DNA of 64,000 nucleotides, taken from NCBI GenBank assembly GCA_016720565.1, contig JADKKJ010000012.1, positions 604,040-668,039 on the forward strand. The letters run 5' to 3'. This stretch comes from Chitinophagaceae bacterium. Lineage in GTDB: Bacteria; Bacteroidota; Bacteroidia; Chitinophagales; Chitinophagaceae. The position numbers and the translations under genes were made by a program. The first letter of the stretch is position 1. Each line of letters begins with the position of its first letter. Below the pieces are notes generated by a model. The model had not been told where the DNA came from, searched no databases, and was given only the letters and a program-made list of their open reading frames with translations. This document shows positions 21,010-31,296 of this stretch, piece by piece.

Positions 21010-23703
21010 ATGACCTTAAAATTCCGCTCTGCCAGGCTGTTGTTTTCTATCATCGTTTTATTCCAATGCCTGGTTGCTCGTGCCCAATACAATACAGCAG
21101 GCGGGGAGATCAGTTATGAATTCCTGTACCAGTCCGGAACTGAATTCATTTTCAACCATTACCGGGTCACACTAAAACTTTATAAAGAATGTTCGGGTCC
21201 CGGAGAATTACCAGGATCCGTTGATTTCCGTCTTGCCCTGGCCAATCCAATACCTGTACAACCTCCTTATGAAACAAGCCGTTCATTTGCGAATGCTGGC
21301 ATGAGTAATTTTTATATCACCAAGCAGGACCAGAGTCTTTGTATGGATAATTTTCCACCTGTCTGCTACCAGGTGGGCGTTTATACGCTGGATGATGTGG
21401 CCCTTGACCTTAACTGGGGGCATTTCCTGATCTATGTACAGGATAACAGGTATAAAGAGGCAGATTTTGTAAACGTGCGCACCAACGGGATCGGCAAAAA
21501 AAGCGGTGGCATCATGGGCTTTACCTATACCTGCCTTATCCCCGGAATGATCGGAGTAAATTATGTCAACCAACCCTCCTCACCGGCTTTCAAGAAAGAA
21601 TATCCCCTGATACTTTGCGCAGGACAGCCATTCCGTTATGATTTTTCTGCTAATGACCCGAATGGAGATTCGCTGGTATATGGTTTCGCACCATCCTGGC
21701 AGGGCGCGATCTATACAACACCACGTTATCCTACTAAGTCCAGTGATCCACCATTTCTTGGATTGCCTTATTATGCCGGATTTGATGCACTCCATCCTTT
21801 TGGCCCCAACGTTTCTATTGATCCCGTTACCGGAGTGATCAGCGGCACCGGACCGACTACGCCGGGAAAATATATGGTGGTAGTGGAAGTGATGAAATAC
21901 CGGAACGGAGAACTGGTAACGCGACACCGTAAAGACATCCAGTTTTATTTCAATAATTGCAGTACCGGTGCGCGCGCGCAATTAGATTCTGTATATCGGA
22001 ATTGCAAAGGCAGCACCATCAAATTCCAGAATTTCAGCACCGGACAGATCGGAAGTTATTTCTGGGATTTTGGCGACATTACCACTACAAGAGATACTTC
22101 GAATCTTGCTGAACCCAGTTATACGTATCCTGCTCCCGGAGTTTATAATGTGAAAATGTATATCAACAGGGGAACCAGCCTTTGCAAAGATTCTGCATTT
22201 GCCACGGTGATCGTTGATACCGGCATGAAAGCTTCCTTTACAGCGCTCCGCGATATTTCGGTCTGTAACCAGGCCCTGTATAATTTCGCAAGCACCAGTA
22301 CAGAAGGCGTCAACCCTATCACGAATTATTCCTGGGATTTTGGCGAAGGCAGGGACCCGAATGATGTCGCTAATACCCCTACCGCCAGTTATCTCTATCC
22401 CACAGAAGGAAATAAGCAGGTAAGACTGATCATCAAAAACAGTATTGGATGTTCAGATACGGCATTCACCAATCTGCAGGCATTCAAAAGCCTGATGAAG
22501 GCTCAAAAGGATACCACGATCTGTCACCTGGATTCGATCAATATCCTGACAAATACCAATGGATATCCAGGCGTTTTTTCCTGGTCGCCTAATTATAATA
22601 TCAGCTCATTGACTAGCCCTTCGCCAAAGGTCTGGCCTAAAAAAGATACAGCCTACATAGTGAGTTTTACAGATGGTACCGGTTGTGTGGCAAAAGATAC
22701 AGTGAATATCAAGGTGAGGGATTCCGTACATATTAAACTGGACCGTATCGATACGACCATCTGCAAAGGGGATACATTATTTGTATCTGCGGCGCATGAT
22801 GGAAATAATGTGACCTGGTTGCCCAACACCGATATTTTCCAACTGGCACCTGATGGCTCCTCGGTATGGAGTTATCCCCGCAGCAACAGCAGGCTGATCG
22901 CTACCGTTCATTTTGGTTCCTGCGTGGAATCTGACACAGTGGATATTAAAGTAGTTGCACTCCCGAAAGTTTCCATTTCTAAGGATACCCTTGTATGCAT
23001 TGGCGCTCCTGCTTACCTGCATGCCAGTGGAGGATCTTCCTATACCTGGTATCCGGCAGCAACACTGGATGATGCGCATAGTGCTGATCCAACAATTGCA
23101 CATGTATTGAAAAATACGGTTTATACAGTGGTGGTCACCGATACCCTGGGTTGCCCAAAACCTGTAAAGGCAACTACCCTTGTTTCCTCCTATCGGGCGC
23201 TCTACGCATTCGCGGAAAAAGATACAATGCTGGTAATGGGTGAACCGGTGCAGCTGAACAGTTCCGGTGGACTTTACTATCATTGGTCTCCTTCCATTTA
23301 CCTTAGTGATCCAACAATTGCAAACCCGGTAGCGCGCCCATTTGAGGATATGCGTTATGTACTCACCATTTCGGATAATAATAATTGCCAGGATAGCGCT
23401 ATTGTAAAGATCCGCGCATTCGCGGAAGCGGATATTTATGTGCCCACTGCATTTTCACCCAATAATGATGGACTGAACGACCAGTTCCGGATCTACCCTG
23501 TAGGTTTCCTTGTCAAAGAATGGAAGATCTTCGATCGTTGGGGAAACCTGGTCTTCAGCAGCAATGATCCGCAAAAAGGCTGGAATGGAAAATTGAACGG
23601 ACAGCCACTTGCCTCAGGCAGCTTCGTCTGGATGATCTACGGGACCAATAAAAAAACAGGGAAACCCCTGATGAAAAAAGGCCAGGTTACACTGATAAAA
23701 TAG
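21010..23703 (+). CDS. secreted PKD-domain protein with T9SS type B (gliding-motility) sorting domain
   Basis: This 897-residue surface or secreted protein starts with a signal peptide (about residues 1-25, ending VARAQ). The N-terminal 310 residues are a beta-rich region I do not recognise. Two PKD-like domains follow, recognised by SYFWDFGD and NYSWDFGEG. Then come repeated Ig-like units that each contain TxCxGD-type starts (DTTICHLDS, DTTICKGDT, DTLVCIGAP). The last 90 residues are the gliding-motility-associated C-terminal domain (VPTAFSPNNDGLNDQFR, WKIFDRWGNLVF), a type B T9SS signal. Such proteins are often adhesins or matrix components. The 3' end overlaps the convergent mfd gene by 17 bp. 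Confidence 0.9.
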   Translation: MTLKFRSARLLFSIIVLFQCLVARAQYNTAGGEISYEFLYQSGTEFIFNHYRVTLKLYKECSGPGELPGSVDFRLALANPIPVQPPYETSRSFANAGMSNFYITKQDQSLCMDNFPPVCYQVGVYTLDDVALDLNWGHFLIYVQDNRYKEADFVNVRTNGIGKKSGGIMGFTYTCLIPGMIGVNYVNQPSSPAFKKEYPLILCAGQPFRYDFSANDPNGDSLVYGFAPSWQGAIYTTPRYPTKSSDPPFLGLPYYAGFDALHPFGPNVSIDPVTGVISGTGPTTPGKYMVVVEVMKYRNGELVTRHRKDIQFYFNNCSTGARAQLDSVYRNCKGSTIKFQNFSTGQIGSYFWDFGDITTTRDTSNLAEPSYTYPAPGVYNVKMYINRGTSLCKDSAFATVIVDTGMKASFTALRDISVCNQALYNFASTSTEGVNPITNYSWDFGEGRDPNDVANTPTASYLYPTEGNKQVRLIIKNSIGCSDTAFTNLQAFKSLMKAQKDTTICHLDSINILTNTNGYPGVFSWSPNYNISSLTSPSPKVWPKKDTAYIVSFTDGTGCVAKDTVNIKVRDSVHIKLDRIDTTICKGDTLFVSAAHDGNNVTWLPNTDIFQLAPDGSSVWSYPRSNSRLIATVHFGSCVESDTVDIKVVALPKVSISKDTLVCIGAPAYLHASGGSSYTWYPAATLDDAHSADPTIAHVLKNTVYTVVVTDTLGCPKPVKATTLVSSYRALYAFAEKDTMLVMGEPVQLNSSGGLYYHWSPSIYLSDPTIANPVARPFEDMRYVLTISDNNNCQDSAIVKIRAFAEADIYVPTAFSPNNDGLNDQFRIYPVGFLVKEWKIFDRWGNLVFSSNDPQKGWNGKLNGQPLASGSFVWMIYGTNKKTGKPLMKKGQVTLIK

Positions 23704-26700
23704 GACCGACCACTGCTTCGCCCATATTTTTCAGGAAGAACAACATCTCATCCATGGATTTGATATCATTCACTACCAAAAGGAATAAACGTCCGGTCTG
23801 TTTGAGTTTGGCCTTATTAGTTCCTGTTTGCAGGTAACCGAGAATATGTTTGAATTTATCAGATTCAAAATAAGGTGAGTCAGGACGATTGATAAAGAAA
23901 CAACGAAGCACATTATCCTTAAGACTCATTTTTTCAAATCCAAGTTCAACGGCCCATTTGCGGCAACGCACTGTTATGAAAAGATCTTCTACCTGTGGGG
24001 GAAGGTTACCAAAACGGTCGATCATTTCCTGTTTCATCATTACCAATTCCTCTTCCGTTTCACAATTATCCAATCTTTGGTAAAGCGACAAACGCTCAGT
24101 GATACTTTCCACATAATCATCGGGAATAAGTATCTCCAGATCGGTATCAATGGTGCAGTCTTCCACAAAATCATCCTGCCTGGATATTTCTTCTTTGAAC
24201 AGGTCTTTGAATTCGGTTCTTTTCAATTCCCGAATGGCCTCATCGAGGATCTTCTGGTACATTTCAAATCCGATCTCCGCCATAAATCCACTCTGCTCTC
24301 CACCCAGCATGTTTCCTGCCCCGCGTATATCCAGGTCGCGCATGGCGATCTGGAAACCGCTTCCTAATTCACTGTGCTGTTCCAGGGTTTGCAATCTTTT
24401 TCTTGAATCTTCCGGCAGTGTACTCATCGGAGGCGCCAGCAAATAACAGAATGCTTTTTTGTTAGAGCGGCCTACCCTTCCCCTCAGCTGGTGAAGATCA
24501 CTGAGCCCGAACTGGTGGGCGTTATTGACAATAATAGTATTCACATTGGGTATATCAACACCACTCTCAACGATATTAGTACAAACAAGCACATCATATC
24601 TCCTGTCAATGAAATCCAGTATCCTTTCTTCCAGCACATGTCCTTCCATTTGTCCATGCGCATACCCAATGCTGAGATCCGGACAAAGCGCCTGTATCAT
24701 ACTGCACATTTCCGGCAGTCCGGCAATACGATTATAAATGAAGAAGACCTGTCCGCCTCTTTCTGTTTCAAAATAAATGGCCTCCCGAATAACATCTTCA
24801 TTGAATACCTGCACTTCCGTTTGAATGGGCTGACGGTTGGGCGGAGGTGTATTGATGATACTGAGGTCACGGGCTCCCATCAGTGAGAACTGCAGGGTTC
24901 TTGGAATAGGCGTTGCCGTTAGCGTAAGGCAATCCACCGCGGTACGAAGTGTTTTGATCTTTTCCTTATGGGCCACGCCAAATTTCTGCTCTTCATCCAC
25001 CACCAGTAAGCCAAGGTCTTTGAACTTTACATCTTTACTTAACAGGGCATGGGTGCCAATGATGATATCGATCTTTCCTTCGGCAAGTTTGGCCAGTGTT
25101 TCTTTTTTCTCTTTGGCTGATTTAAACCGGTTTATATAATCCACCGTCACTGGAAAATCACGCAGCCTTTCTTTAAATGTTTTGTAATGCTGAAAGGCAA
25201 GGATGGTAGTGGGCACCAGTACAGCGGCCTGCTTTCCATCCAGGCAGCTTTTGAAGGCAGCGCGAATGGCCACTTCCGTTTTCCCAAATCCCACATCGCC
25301 GCAAACCAGCCGGTCCATAGGAGAAGTGGACTCCATATCTTTTTTCACATCAGCCGTAGCCTTGCTCTGGTCAGGAGTATCCTCATAAATAAATGAAGCT
25401 TCCAGTTCCGTTTGCATATAATTGTCCGGCGCATGCTGAAATCCTTCCTGCGCTTTCCGCTTCGCATATAATTTGATCAGGTCGAAGGCGATCTCCTTCA
25501 CCTTTACCTTGGTCTTTTCTTTTAATTTATTCCAGACATCACTTCCCAGTTTGTTGATCTTGGGTACGCTGCCTTCCTTGCCGGTATACTTGGCGATCTT
25601 ATGCAGGCTGTTGATATTCACATAGAGGATATCGCTGTCACGGTAAATTAACCGTACAGCTTCCTGCAATTTTCCATGCACCTCTATTTTCTGTAACCCG
25701 CTGAACACACCTACCCCATGATCCATATGCGTTACAAAATCGCCTGGTTGTAATTCGCGAAGCGTACGCAGGGTGAGCGCCTTATTCTTATTATAGGCCT
25801 GCTTTACTTTATACTTATGATAACGCTGGAATACCTGGTGATCGGTATAACAGACCAACCCCAGGTCTTCATCAATGAAGCCTTCATGAATGGAGGTGGC
25901 TATCGGGTTGAAAACTATATTTGCCTTCAGGTCGTCAAAAATACTTTGCAGTCTTTCCAGTTGCCGGGGATTATCCGCGAAAATGAACAATTCGAATTTT
26001 TTCCCTTCCCAGGAGCGAAGGTCATGTATCAGTAATTCAAACTGCCGGTTGAAAGCAGGCTGTTCTTTCGTACGAAATTCTATCTCTACCTCATGTAAAT
26101 ACCCTTTATACCCGAATTCAACCACATGCCGCTGGCCTAAAAAATGTCCCAGGTCTTTTACAGCCATAAAATCATCCGCCGTCACATCCCTTTTTTCCAG
26201 CAGGTCTTCGGCTTCTACCGTATGTTTTCTTTTTGACTGGGCGGAGGCATTTTCTGCTTCTTCTTTTCTATGCGCCACCAGTTCCAGAAAATTCTCCAGG
26301 TCCTCATCGGTCTCTTTTAATTTCTCCAGGCATACATCATGGTCCTGCATCCAGATCACGGTATTCTCCGGAAGAAATTCAAAAAGGCTCACCCTTTCCG
26401 CGGAAGTGAATTGCGTATCTACATTGGGAATGATACTTACCTGCAATAATTTCCGTTCACTCAATTGTGTCTCCGGATCTACAATACGAATGGAATCCAC
26501 CTCATGCCCGAATAATTCCACCCGGTATGGTTTCTCGTTACCAAATGAATAGATATCCAGTATTCCCCCTCTTATAGCGAACTGTCCGGGCTGGTATACA
26601 AAATCTGTCCGTTCAAAACCATATTCAGCCAGTTTCAATAACAGGCCTCCCGTATCCAGCGTATCACCGGTCTTTATATGGATCATGTTGGAAGAAAGCC

Positions 26701-27121
26701 GGTCGGGCAATACCACTTTTTCCAGCAGTGCCTCGGGGTAAGTGACGAGGATCTTACGATTACCACCGCCGGCTATTCGGGTAAGGGCTTCTGTTCGCAG
26801 CATGACATGCGAAGAATTCAGTAACTGGAAATTCCTTTTATTCTTAAAGGAAGCGGGGAAATAAAAAAGATCCAGGGCTTCGGTGAGGTTCTCCAGTGTA
26901 TTATGAAAATAGGCTGCCTGCTCCGCATCATTCAGCACCACCATATGGTTTTGCTGTGAAAGACTGGGATGGGAAAAAGCAGCGGCCACTACGAATTCGG
27001 CGGAGCTGCCACGGAGATTACTGAGATAGATCTTTTGGGGCTGGGCAAAAGAAAGCCTGTCCACCAATTGAAACAGGCGGGGTGTTTGTTGAAATCGTTC
27101 CAGCAGATCCTTTACACTCAT
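23687..27121 (-). CDS. mfd: transcription-repair coupling factor Mfd
   Basis: Mfd removes RNA polymerase stalled at DNA lesions and recruits the UvrABC excision system. The 1144-residue protein shows the full architecture. It has an N-terminal UvrB-like region, the RNA-polymerase interaction domain (LQPGDFVTHMDHGVGVF), a RecG-like translocase with Walker A (GDVGFGKTEVA), DEEQKFG as motif II, TATPIPRT as motif III and QLRGRVGRS as motif VI, and the C-terminal TRCF domain. The last 17 bp overlap the 3' end of the convergent PKD-protein gene. Upstream, a hairpin terminator separates it from the next minus-strand gene. Confidence 0.97.
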   Translation of the reverse strand: MSVKDLLERFQQTPRLFQLVDRLSFAQPQKIYLSNLRGSSAEFVVAAAFSHPSLSQQNHMVVLNDAEQAAYFHNTLENLTEALDLFYFPASFKNKRNFQLLNSSHVMLRTEALTRIAGGGNRKILVTYPEALLEKVVLPDRLSSNMIHIKTGDTLDTGGLLLKLAEYGFERTDFVYQPGQFAIRGGILDIYSFGNEKPYRVELFGHEVDSIRIVDPETQLSERKLLQVSIIPNVDTQFTSAERVSLFEFLPENTVIWMQDHDVCLEKLKETDEDLENFLELVAHRKEEAENASAQSKRKHTVEAEDLLEKRDVTADDFMAVKDLGHFLGQRHVVEFGYKGYLHEVEIEFRTKEQPAFNRQFELLIHDLRSWEGKKFELFIFADNPRQLERLQSIFDDLKANIVFNPIATSIHEGFIDEDLGLVCYTDHQVFQRYHKYKVKQAYNKNKALTLRTLRELQPGDFVTHMDHGVGVFSGLQKIEVHGKLQEAVRLIYRDSDILYVNINSLHKIAKYTGKEGSVPKINKLGSDVWNKLKEKTKVKVKEIAFDLIKLYAKRKAQEGFQHAPDNYMQTELEASFIYEDTPDQSKATADVKKDMESTSPMDRLVCGDVGFGKTEVAIRAAFKSCLDGKQAAVLVPTTILAFQHYKTFKERLRDFPVTVDYINRFKSAKEKKETLAKLAEGKIDIIIGTHALLSKDVKFKDLGLLVVDEEQKFGVAHKEKIKTLRTAVDCLTLTATPIPRTLQFSLMGARDLSIINTPPPNRQPIQTEVQVFNEDVIREAIYFETERGGQVFFIYNRIAGLPEMCSMIQALCPDLSIGYAHGQMEGHVLEERILDFIDRRYDVLVCTNIVESGVDIPNVNTIIVNNAHQFGLSDLHQLRGRVGRSNKKAFCYLLAPPMSTLPEDSRKRLQTLEQHSELGSGFQIAMRDLDIRGAGNMLGGEQSGFMAEIGFEMYQKILDEAIRELKRTEFKDLFKEEISRQDDFVEDCTIDTDLEILIPDDYVESITERLSLYQRLDNCETEEELVMMKQEMIDRFGNLPPQVEDLFITVRCRKWAVELGFEKMSLKDNVLRCFFINRPDSPYFESDKFKHILGYLQTGTNKAKLKQTGRLFLLVVNDIKSMDEMLFFLKNMGEAVVGPILSV

Positions 27122-27141
27122 TTTCGAATGGGCAAAGGTAC

Positions 27142-27177
27142 AAAAAAGGAGGCAGCCCTTTTCAAGACTGCCTCCTT
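27142..27177 (-). terminator. rho-independent terminator of the beta-propeller protein gene
   Basis: On the minus strand, AAGGAGGCAG pairs with CTGCCTCCTT around a 12-nt loop and is followed by a T-run. It lies about 20 bp after the stop of the propeller-protein gene and ahead of mfd, so the two minus-strand genes are separate units. Confidence 0.85.
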
Positions 27178-27197
27178 GTTATCAGAAAAGACCTGAT

Positions 27198-29765
27198 CTA
27201 CTGATTGATAAATTTTTTCAGGTATATCTCGCCATTATTACCGGTTATTCGAAGGGTATATACACCCCGGGCATACCGGTTCAGGTCAAGACTTGTATTC
27301 TGGTATGCTGAGTTGGTGTTATATACTTTCTGTCCTGAAATATTGAATAATTGAACGGTGATGGATCTTGTATTAAGTCCACCGGTCACGATCTGGAGCC
27401 GGTTATTCTGGGCATTGATATATTTAATAAAACCGCTGGTGTTCACCGGAGGATCTATGCCGGTTACCACTGTTGGAAGTATGGTTGTATAAAGCCCTCT
27501 TCCATGAGTTGCTGCAAGCACCGTATTGTCTCCTGTCCTTAATTTCAGCATATCTGTTCTTACATTGGCCAGTCCGGTATTATTAGGTATCCAAACCGTA
27601 GAAGTGCCATTGATAGCGGAGGTTGACCAAACTCCCAGTTCGGTACCCAGCATGATCCCGCCATTTCCCCCGGTGGCGCCATTCAATTGCACATTGGAAG
27701 GAACAAATAATCCCCATCGGATGGGCATATCCGGCAAGTTGCCTTCAATACTGCTGAAACTAACTCCTCCATTGGTAGAAAGATACACGCTGGTGATACC
27801 ATAACTGGATAAGGTGACCAGCACATTATTTGCATTGGAGGGATCTACATCAATACTTGAAATGGAAGCACCGGCTGCAACAGGAATAGTAGTAGTTGTT
27901 ACTACAACCGGTGTACTGGTACTTGCGTTGCTAAGTTTTAGCACGAAGGGAGCTACTGCAGGGGTGCCATAAGAACATCCCAGCCAGATCGTATTTGCCG
28001 CCACCGGGTCCACTTTAACAGCGGTCACTTCACTGCTGCCCATTGCGGCAACAGTTACCTGGAGTCCGGCAGGAGTGCCGGTCAGGCCGCTGACCACAAA
28101 ATATTTCCCCGCATCATCTCCGCAATAAAGGGTTTTCTGGGCATCATTGAGGTCAGTAGGGTTAATGAATTGCCCTCTATTATTACTCACGGATATGGAA
28201 GTAAAACTGGTGCCTCCGTTCAGGGATCGGTAATAATTGTTTCCTGTATTGGAAGTGATCTGAAGGTTACCATCTGTTTGATCGATATGGGCGAAGCCAC
28301 CATCACCACCGGTCACAACCACTGAGGTATTGATACCCGGAGAAGTAAATTTCTGTGAATAATTATCCTGGGCTCCAGCCAGTAAATAATTGGTGACAGT
28401 AGGGTGAAGATCGCCTCCATAAAATTGGGTGATGTTTAACCCATTATTCTTTGCGGTAAAAGTTGGAGTGGCGGCGGTAGCATTATTTGTAATATATATT
28501 CCACCATCATTGCCATTGATCAGGTTGTTGGATCCATTGAATAAAAGCATATGATGGTCCACGTGTACCGAACTGCTGGTTGAGATCGCCGTCCAGGTAA
28601 GGCCTGCATCTGTTGATCTTCCCAGGTTAAATCCTCCAACTACTATTACATCCGCATTAGTAGGATCACAAACTCCGATCAGGTTGTACCAGCATTGGGA
28701 ATTACTCCCATTATTCAGTGTAGCAGGAACGGTGATCGGTATCCAGTTTGCGCCGGCATTATCAGACCGGTACATAGTCAATACCTGTGAAGTGGCGCTA
28801 TCCTGAAGCATTACATATAACCTGTTTGCATTGGAAGGGGCCACTACCAGTTCTGCCCTTTGATTGATACCTGTACCTGCGGGTGGGGTAATATCCACCC
28901 AGGTATTCAGTGCTCCGGTATTTGCTCCATTGGTAGCCGCAGATCTTAAAACAACGGTCCTTGAAAAAATGCCCAGGGTAGCATATACATCTCCATTGGC
29001 AGCAACTTCCAGGTCTGCTGCGCGACCAGTTGCAAATCCGGCCAGGGGGGCACCCAATACCTGGGTCCAGCTGCCGCCACGATCGGTGGAACGCAATACA
29101 CCCCTGAATGCAGAGGTGAGGTTGCGAAGGGAAGCATAAAGATTTCCGTTATTATCTATTGCCAGGTCCTGCACATATTCAAATCCGCTGGTGGAAGAAA
29201 GCAGGGTCCAGCTAACACCTCCATTGGTACTTTTATAAATTCCGCCTCCCCTGATCGCGTCAATATTTCCCCATCCTTCTCCGGTGGCGGCAAACAAGGT
29301 ATCAGGATGCAGGGCATCCTGGATCATCGCGGTCACAGCCAGGTTTGGCAGCAGGTCGTTCACCGGTGCCCAGTTTGGCGAAGCTGATGTGAAATTGGTG
29401 GTTCGGAAAATGCCACCGCCAACAGAGCCAGCGATCACGGTATTTCCGGTGGCATCCCGTTTATCTATTACGATGGCGCGGCAGCGGCCTCCAATATTAT
29501 TCGGACCACGTTCTTCCCAGGTCAATGCCTGTATTCGGGAGGTCCCCATCAGGGATTCCATATAAGCTTTAGCCGATATCAGCCTTTCGTTAGGAATAAT
29601 ATCAAGGTAAGGGTCCCGGGTTTTCCGGAATTCCTGGTACAGGGCATTCTCAAATCCATCTGCCTCGCCGGTTTTTTTTATGTTTACATTCGCAGGTTGC
29701 CTGAGTTCACAACTGCTTATGAAAATAGAAAGGACCAGGCCTGCTGATAGTAGTATTTTTCGCAT
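27198..29765 (-). CDS. exported BNR/sortilin-like beta-propeller protein with T9SS type A sorting domain
   Basis: The protein is about 855 residues. The TTG three bases upstream is also open, but the ATG at 29765 gives MRKILLSAGLVLSIF. The N-terminus looks like a lipoprotein signal, with FISSC as a possible lipobox. The body consists of repeated glycosyl-hydrolase/sortilin-type propeller blades with Asp-box-like motifs (YKSTNGGVSWTLL, LRSTDRGGSWTQV, GRSTDAGLTWTAI). The last 75 residues are a T9SS type A domain (VQLFNISGQKVYN, YARGVYTLRITG). Such proteins bind or degrade polymers, but no catalytic residues can be assigned. A lipobox together with a T9SS sorting domain is unusual. A hairpin terminator follows the gene. 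Confidence 0.88.
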   Translation of the reverse strand: MRKILLSAGLVLSIFISSCELRQPANVNIKKTGEADGFENALYQEFRKTRDPYLDIIPNERLISAKAYMESLMGTSRIQALTWEERGPNNIGGRCRAIVIDKRDATGNTVIAGSVGGGIFRTTNFTSASPNWAPVNDLLPNLAVTAMIQDALHPDTLFAATGEGWGNIDAIRGGGIYKSTNGGVSWTLLSSTSGFEYVQDLAIDNNGNLYASLRNLTSAFRGVLRSTDRGGSWTQVLGAPLAGFATGRAADLEVAANGDVYATLGIFSRTVVLRSAATNGANTGALNTWVDITPPAGTGINQRAELVVAPSNANRLYVMLQDSATSQVLTMYRSDNAGANWIPITVPATLNNGSNSQCWYNLIGVCDPTNADVIVVGGFNLGRSTDAGLTWTAISTSSSVHVDHHMLLFNGSNNLINGNDGGIYITNNATAATPTFTAKNNGLNITQFYGGDLHPTVTNYLLAGAQDNYSQKFTSPGINTSVVVTGGDGGFAHIDQTDGNLQITSNTGNNYYRSLNGGTSFTSISVSNNRGQFINPTDLNDAQKTLYCGDDAGKYFVVSGLTGTPAGLQVTVAAMGSSEVTAVKVDPVAANTIWLGCSYGTPAVAPFVLKLSNASTSTPVVVTTTTIPVAAGASISSIDVDPSNANNVLVTLSSYGITSVYLSTNGGVSFSSIEGNLPDMPIRWGLFVPSNVQLNGATGGNGGIMLGTELGVWSTSAINGTSTVWIPNNTGLANVRTDMLKLRTGDNTVLAATHGRGLYTTILPTVVTGIDPPVNTSGFIKYINAQNNRLQIVTGGLNTRSITVQLFNISGQKVYNTNSAYQNTSLDLNRYARGVYTLRITGNNGEIYLKKFINQ

Positions 29766-29874
29766 CAAGTGAAATTTGTGAGAGCAAAGGTCTAAGTTCG
29801 GTATTTTTTACAGCATTTTAGGATAGCCGCGTATGCCAATAGACCGTTTTTTGCATCTATAGTTTAGAAAACGA

Positions 29875-30339
29875 ATGAAAGTCTTATTTCTTATATCAAG
29901 TTTAATTATTGCCGGGTTGGCATCCTGTCAGCCTGTTTCTAAATTCTATGTTTATTCCCAGGAACATACCCCGGGAATGATCCCGGATGAGGAAATAGGA
30001 GGCAGTCGCACCCGCACCGATTATTTTATTTATGTCACCCAGACTGTCCTTTCCCCCAGGATCGAGTTTACCCGTATCCGGATCGAAAATCAATGGTATA
30101 AGGTCAATACAGTAGATACCCTGGGATCTCCGGTATATTCTGAACAACCTGAAAAAAAGCTATTGGTGCCCCGTACCAATAACCTGGTTTTACAATTGAA
30201 TTTAGGGGATACCACCTCTGCACCCTTAAGGGCCGCTAGTACAAATTCAAAGGCAAGTGTATATTATATATGGAAGGGAAAGGACTATACTGTTTCCAGT
30301 TCAAGGATCATAAAGCTTTCTCCGTTTCTGGGACTTTAG
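29875..30339 (+). CDS. small lipoprotein of unknown function
   Basis: This 154-residue protein has a lipoprotein signal peptide (MKVLFLISSLIIAGLASCQ, with lipobox LASC). The mature part is beta-rich with no recognised domain. It stands divergent from the propeller-protein gene, 109 bp away. Its stop is followed at once by a GATTAGR-type palindromic repeat. Function cannot be inferred. Confidence 0.75.
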   Translation: MKVLFLISSLIIAGLASCQPVSKFYVYSQEHTPGMIPDEEIGGSRTRTDYFIYVTQTVLSPRIEFTRIRIENQWYKVNTVDTLGSPVYSEQPEKKLLVPRTNNLVLQLNLGDTTSAPLRAASTNSKASVYYIWKGKDYTVSSSRIIKLSPFLGL

Positions 30340-30340
30340 T

Positions 30341-30420
30341 GGGTTTAGGGATGAGGGATTAGAGATTAGGGCTCTAAACGCTAATCCCTAATCTCTAATC
30401 TCTCATCCTTCCTCCCTAAA
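30341..30420. repeat. GATTAGR-type heptad palindrome (copy B1)
   Basis: Tandem 7-bp units (GATGAGG, GATTAGA, GATTAGG) are followed, after a short loop (about 30371-30380), by their reverse complement (CTAATCC, CTAATCT, CTCATCC). The arms could form a long hairpin. It fills the space between the lipoprotein gene and the reductase gene ahead of nuoA. Confidence 0.9.
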
Positions 30421-30441
30421 CTTTTCTCTGTAATTTTATGC

Positions 30442-31161
30442 ATGGCTTTACAACCCTGGCGAAAAGGCCGGATCATACGCATCGAAGATCATACACATAA
30501 TACCCGCCGTTACTGGATAGAAGTGCTGGATACAGACCGTTTTGATTTTATTCCGGGGCAATTCGTGACCCTTGACCTTCCCATCTCGGAAAAGGCCAAT
30601 AAAAGACTCAGAAGTTATTCCATCTCCTCCTGGCCCGATGGCAGCAATGTATTTGAATTGCTGATCGTGCTCACCCCCCAGGGAATTGGTACCCATTATT
30701 TATTCAACGAGACCAGCATTGGTACAGAACTGAACTTCCGCGGTGCCCAGGGCGTGTTTCAATTACCGGCTTCGCTTGAGCAGGACCTTATTTTGGTTTG
30801 TACCGGCACCGGTGTAGCCCCTTTCCGCAGTATGGTGAACTATATTTTGCTGCAGCAATTGCCACATCGTGAAATACACCTGGTTTTTGGATGCCGCCAT
30901 CGTTCTGATCTGCTCTATTTTGATGAATTCAAAAACCTGGAAGAAAATCTGCCTGGGTTTCATTATTATCCTACGCTTTCCCGCGAGAACTGGGAAGGAG
31001 AACATGGATACGTGCATCCTATCTATGAAAGGATCGCCGCCGGCAAGCCGGATATTTTGTTTTATCTCTGCGGATGGAAGAACATGATCGATGAAGCGAA
31101 AAAAAGGATCGTGGAGTTGGGATACGATAAAAGATCCATCCACCTGGAGCTTTACGGATAG
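30442..31161 (+). CDS. FAD/NAD(P)-binding oxidoreductase, ferredoxin-NADP reductase-like
   Basis: This 239-residue flavoprotein of the ferredoxin-NADP reductase family moves electrons between NAD(P)H and a one-electron carrier. The FAD site RSYSISSWP and the NAD(P) site GTGVAPFRSMV are present, as is the C-terminal FYLCGWKNMIDEAK. It has no iron-sulfur domain of its own. It lies 27 bp before the nuoA frame on the same strand, in front of a complex I operon that lacks the NADH module, so it could link NAD(P)H with ferredoxin or flavodoxin. That role is inferred from position only. Confidence 0.85.
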   Translation: MALQPWRKGRIIRIEDHTHNTRRYWIEVLDTDRFDFIPGQFVTLDLPISEKANKRLRSYSISSWPDGSNVFELLIVLTPQGIGTHYLFNETSIGTELNFRGAQGVFQLPASLEQDLILVCTGTGVAPFRSMVNYILLQQLPHREIHLVFGCRHRSDLLYFDEFKNLEENLPGFHYYPTLSRENWEGEHGYVHPIYERIAAGKPDILFYLCGWKNMIDEAKKRIVELGYDKRSIHLELYG

Positions 31162-31296
31162 ATAGGTATATTTCAGCTAGCCTTCGTCTTGATGTTCATC
31201 AGCGGTAAAAATGATATTCCTCAATTTGAACAAGTTTTAGCCTCCTGCTCTTCGATATTTACCTGCAATGAGTATATTCGTGGAAATCAAAATTAC

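Noticed and set aside
25890..26552. Long open frame opposite mfd (220 codons)
   Set aside because: It is a Ser/Cys-rich antisense shadow of a well-conserved gene and has no recognisable domain.
30341..30420. Repeat arrays (here and at other junctions) as CRISPR arrays
   Set aside because: Units are 7-8 bp, contiguous and without unique spacers, and no cas gene is present.
31189..31296. Longer NuoA from the TTG at 31189
   Set aside because: The extra 36 residues (with CSSIFTCNEYI) do not look like NuoA, which normally begins close to its first membrane helix.
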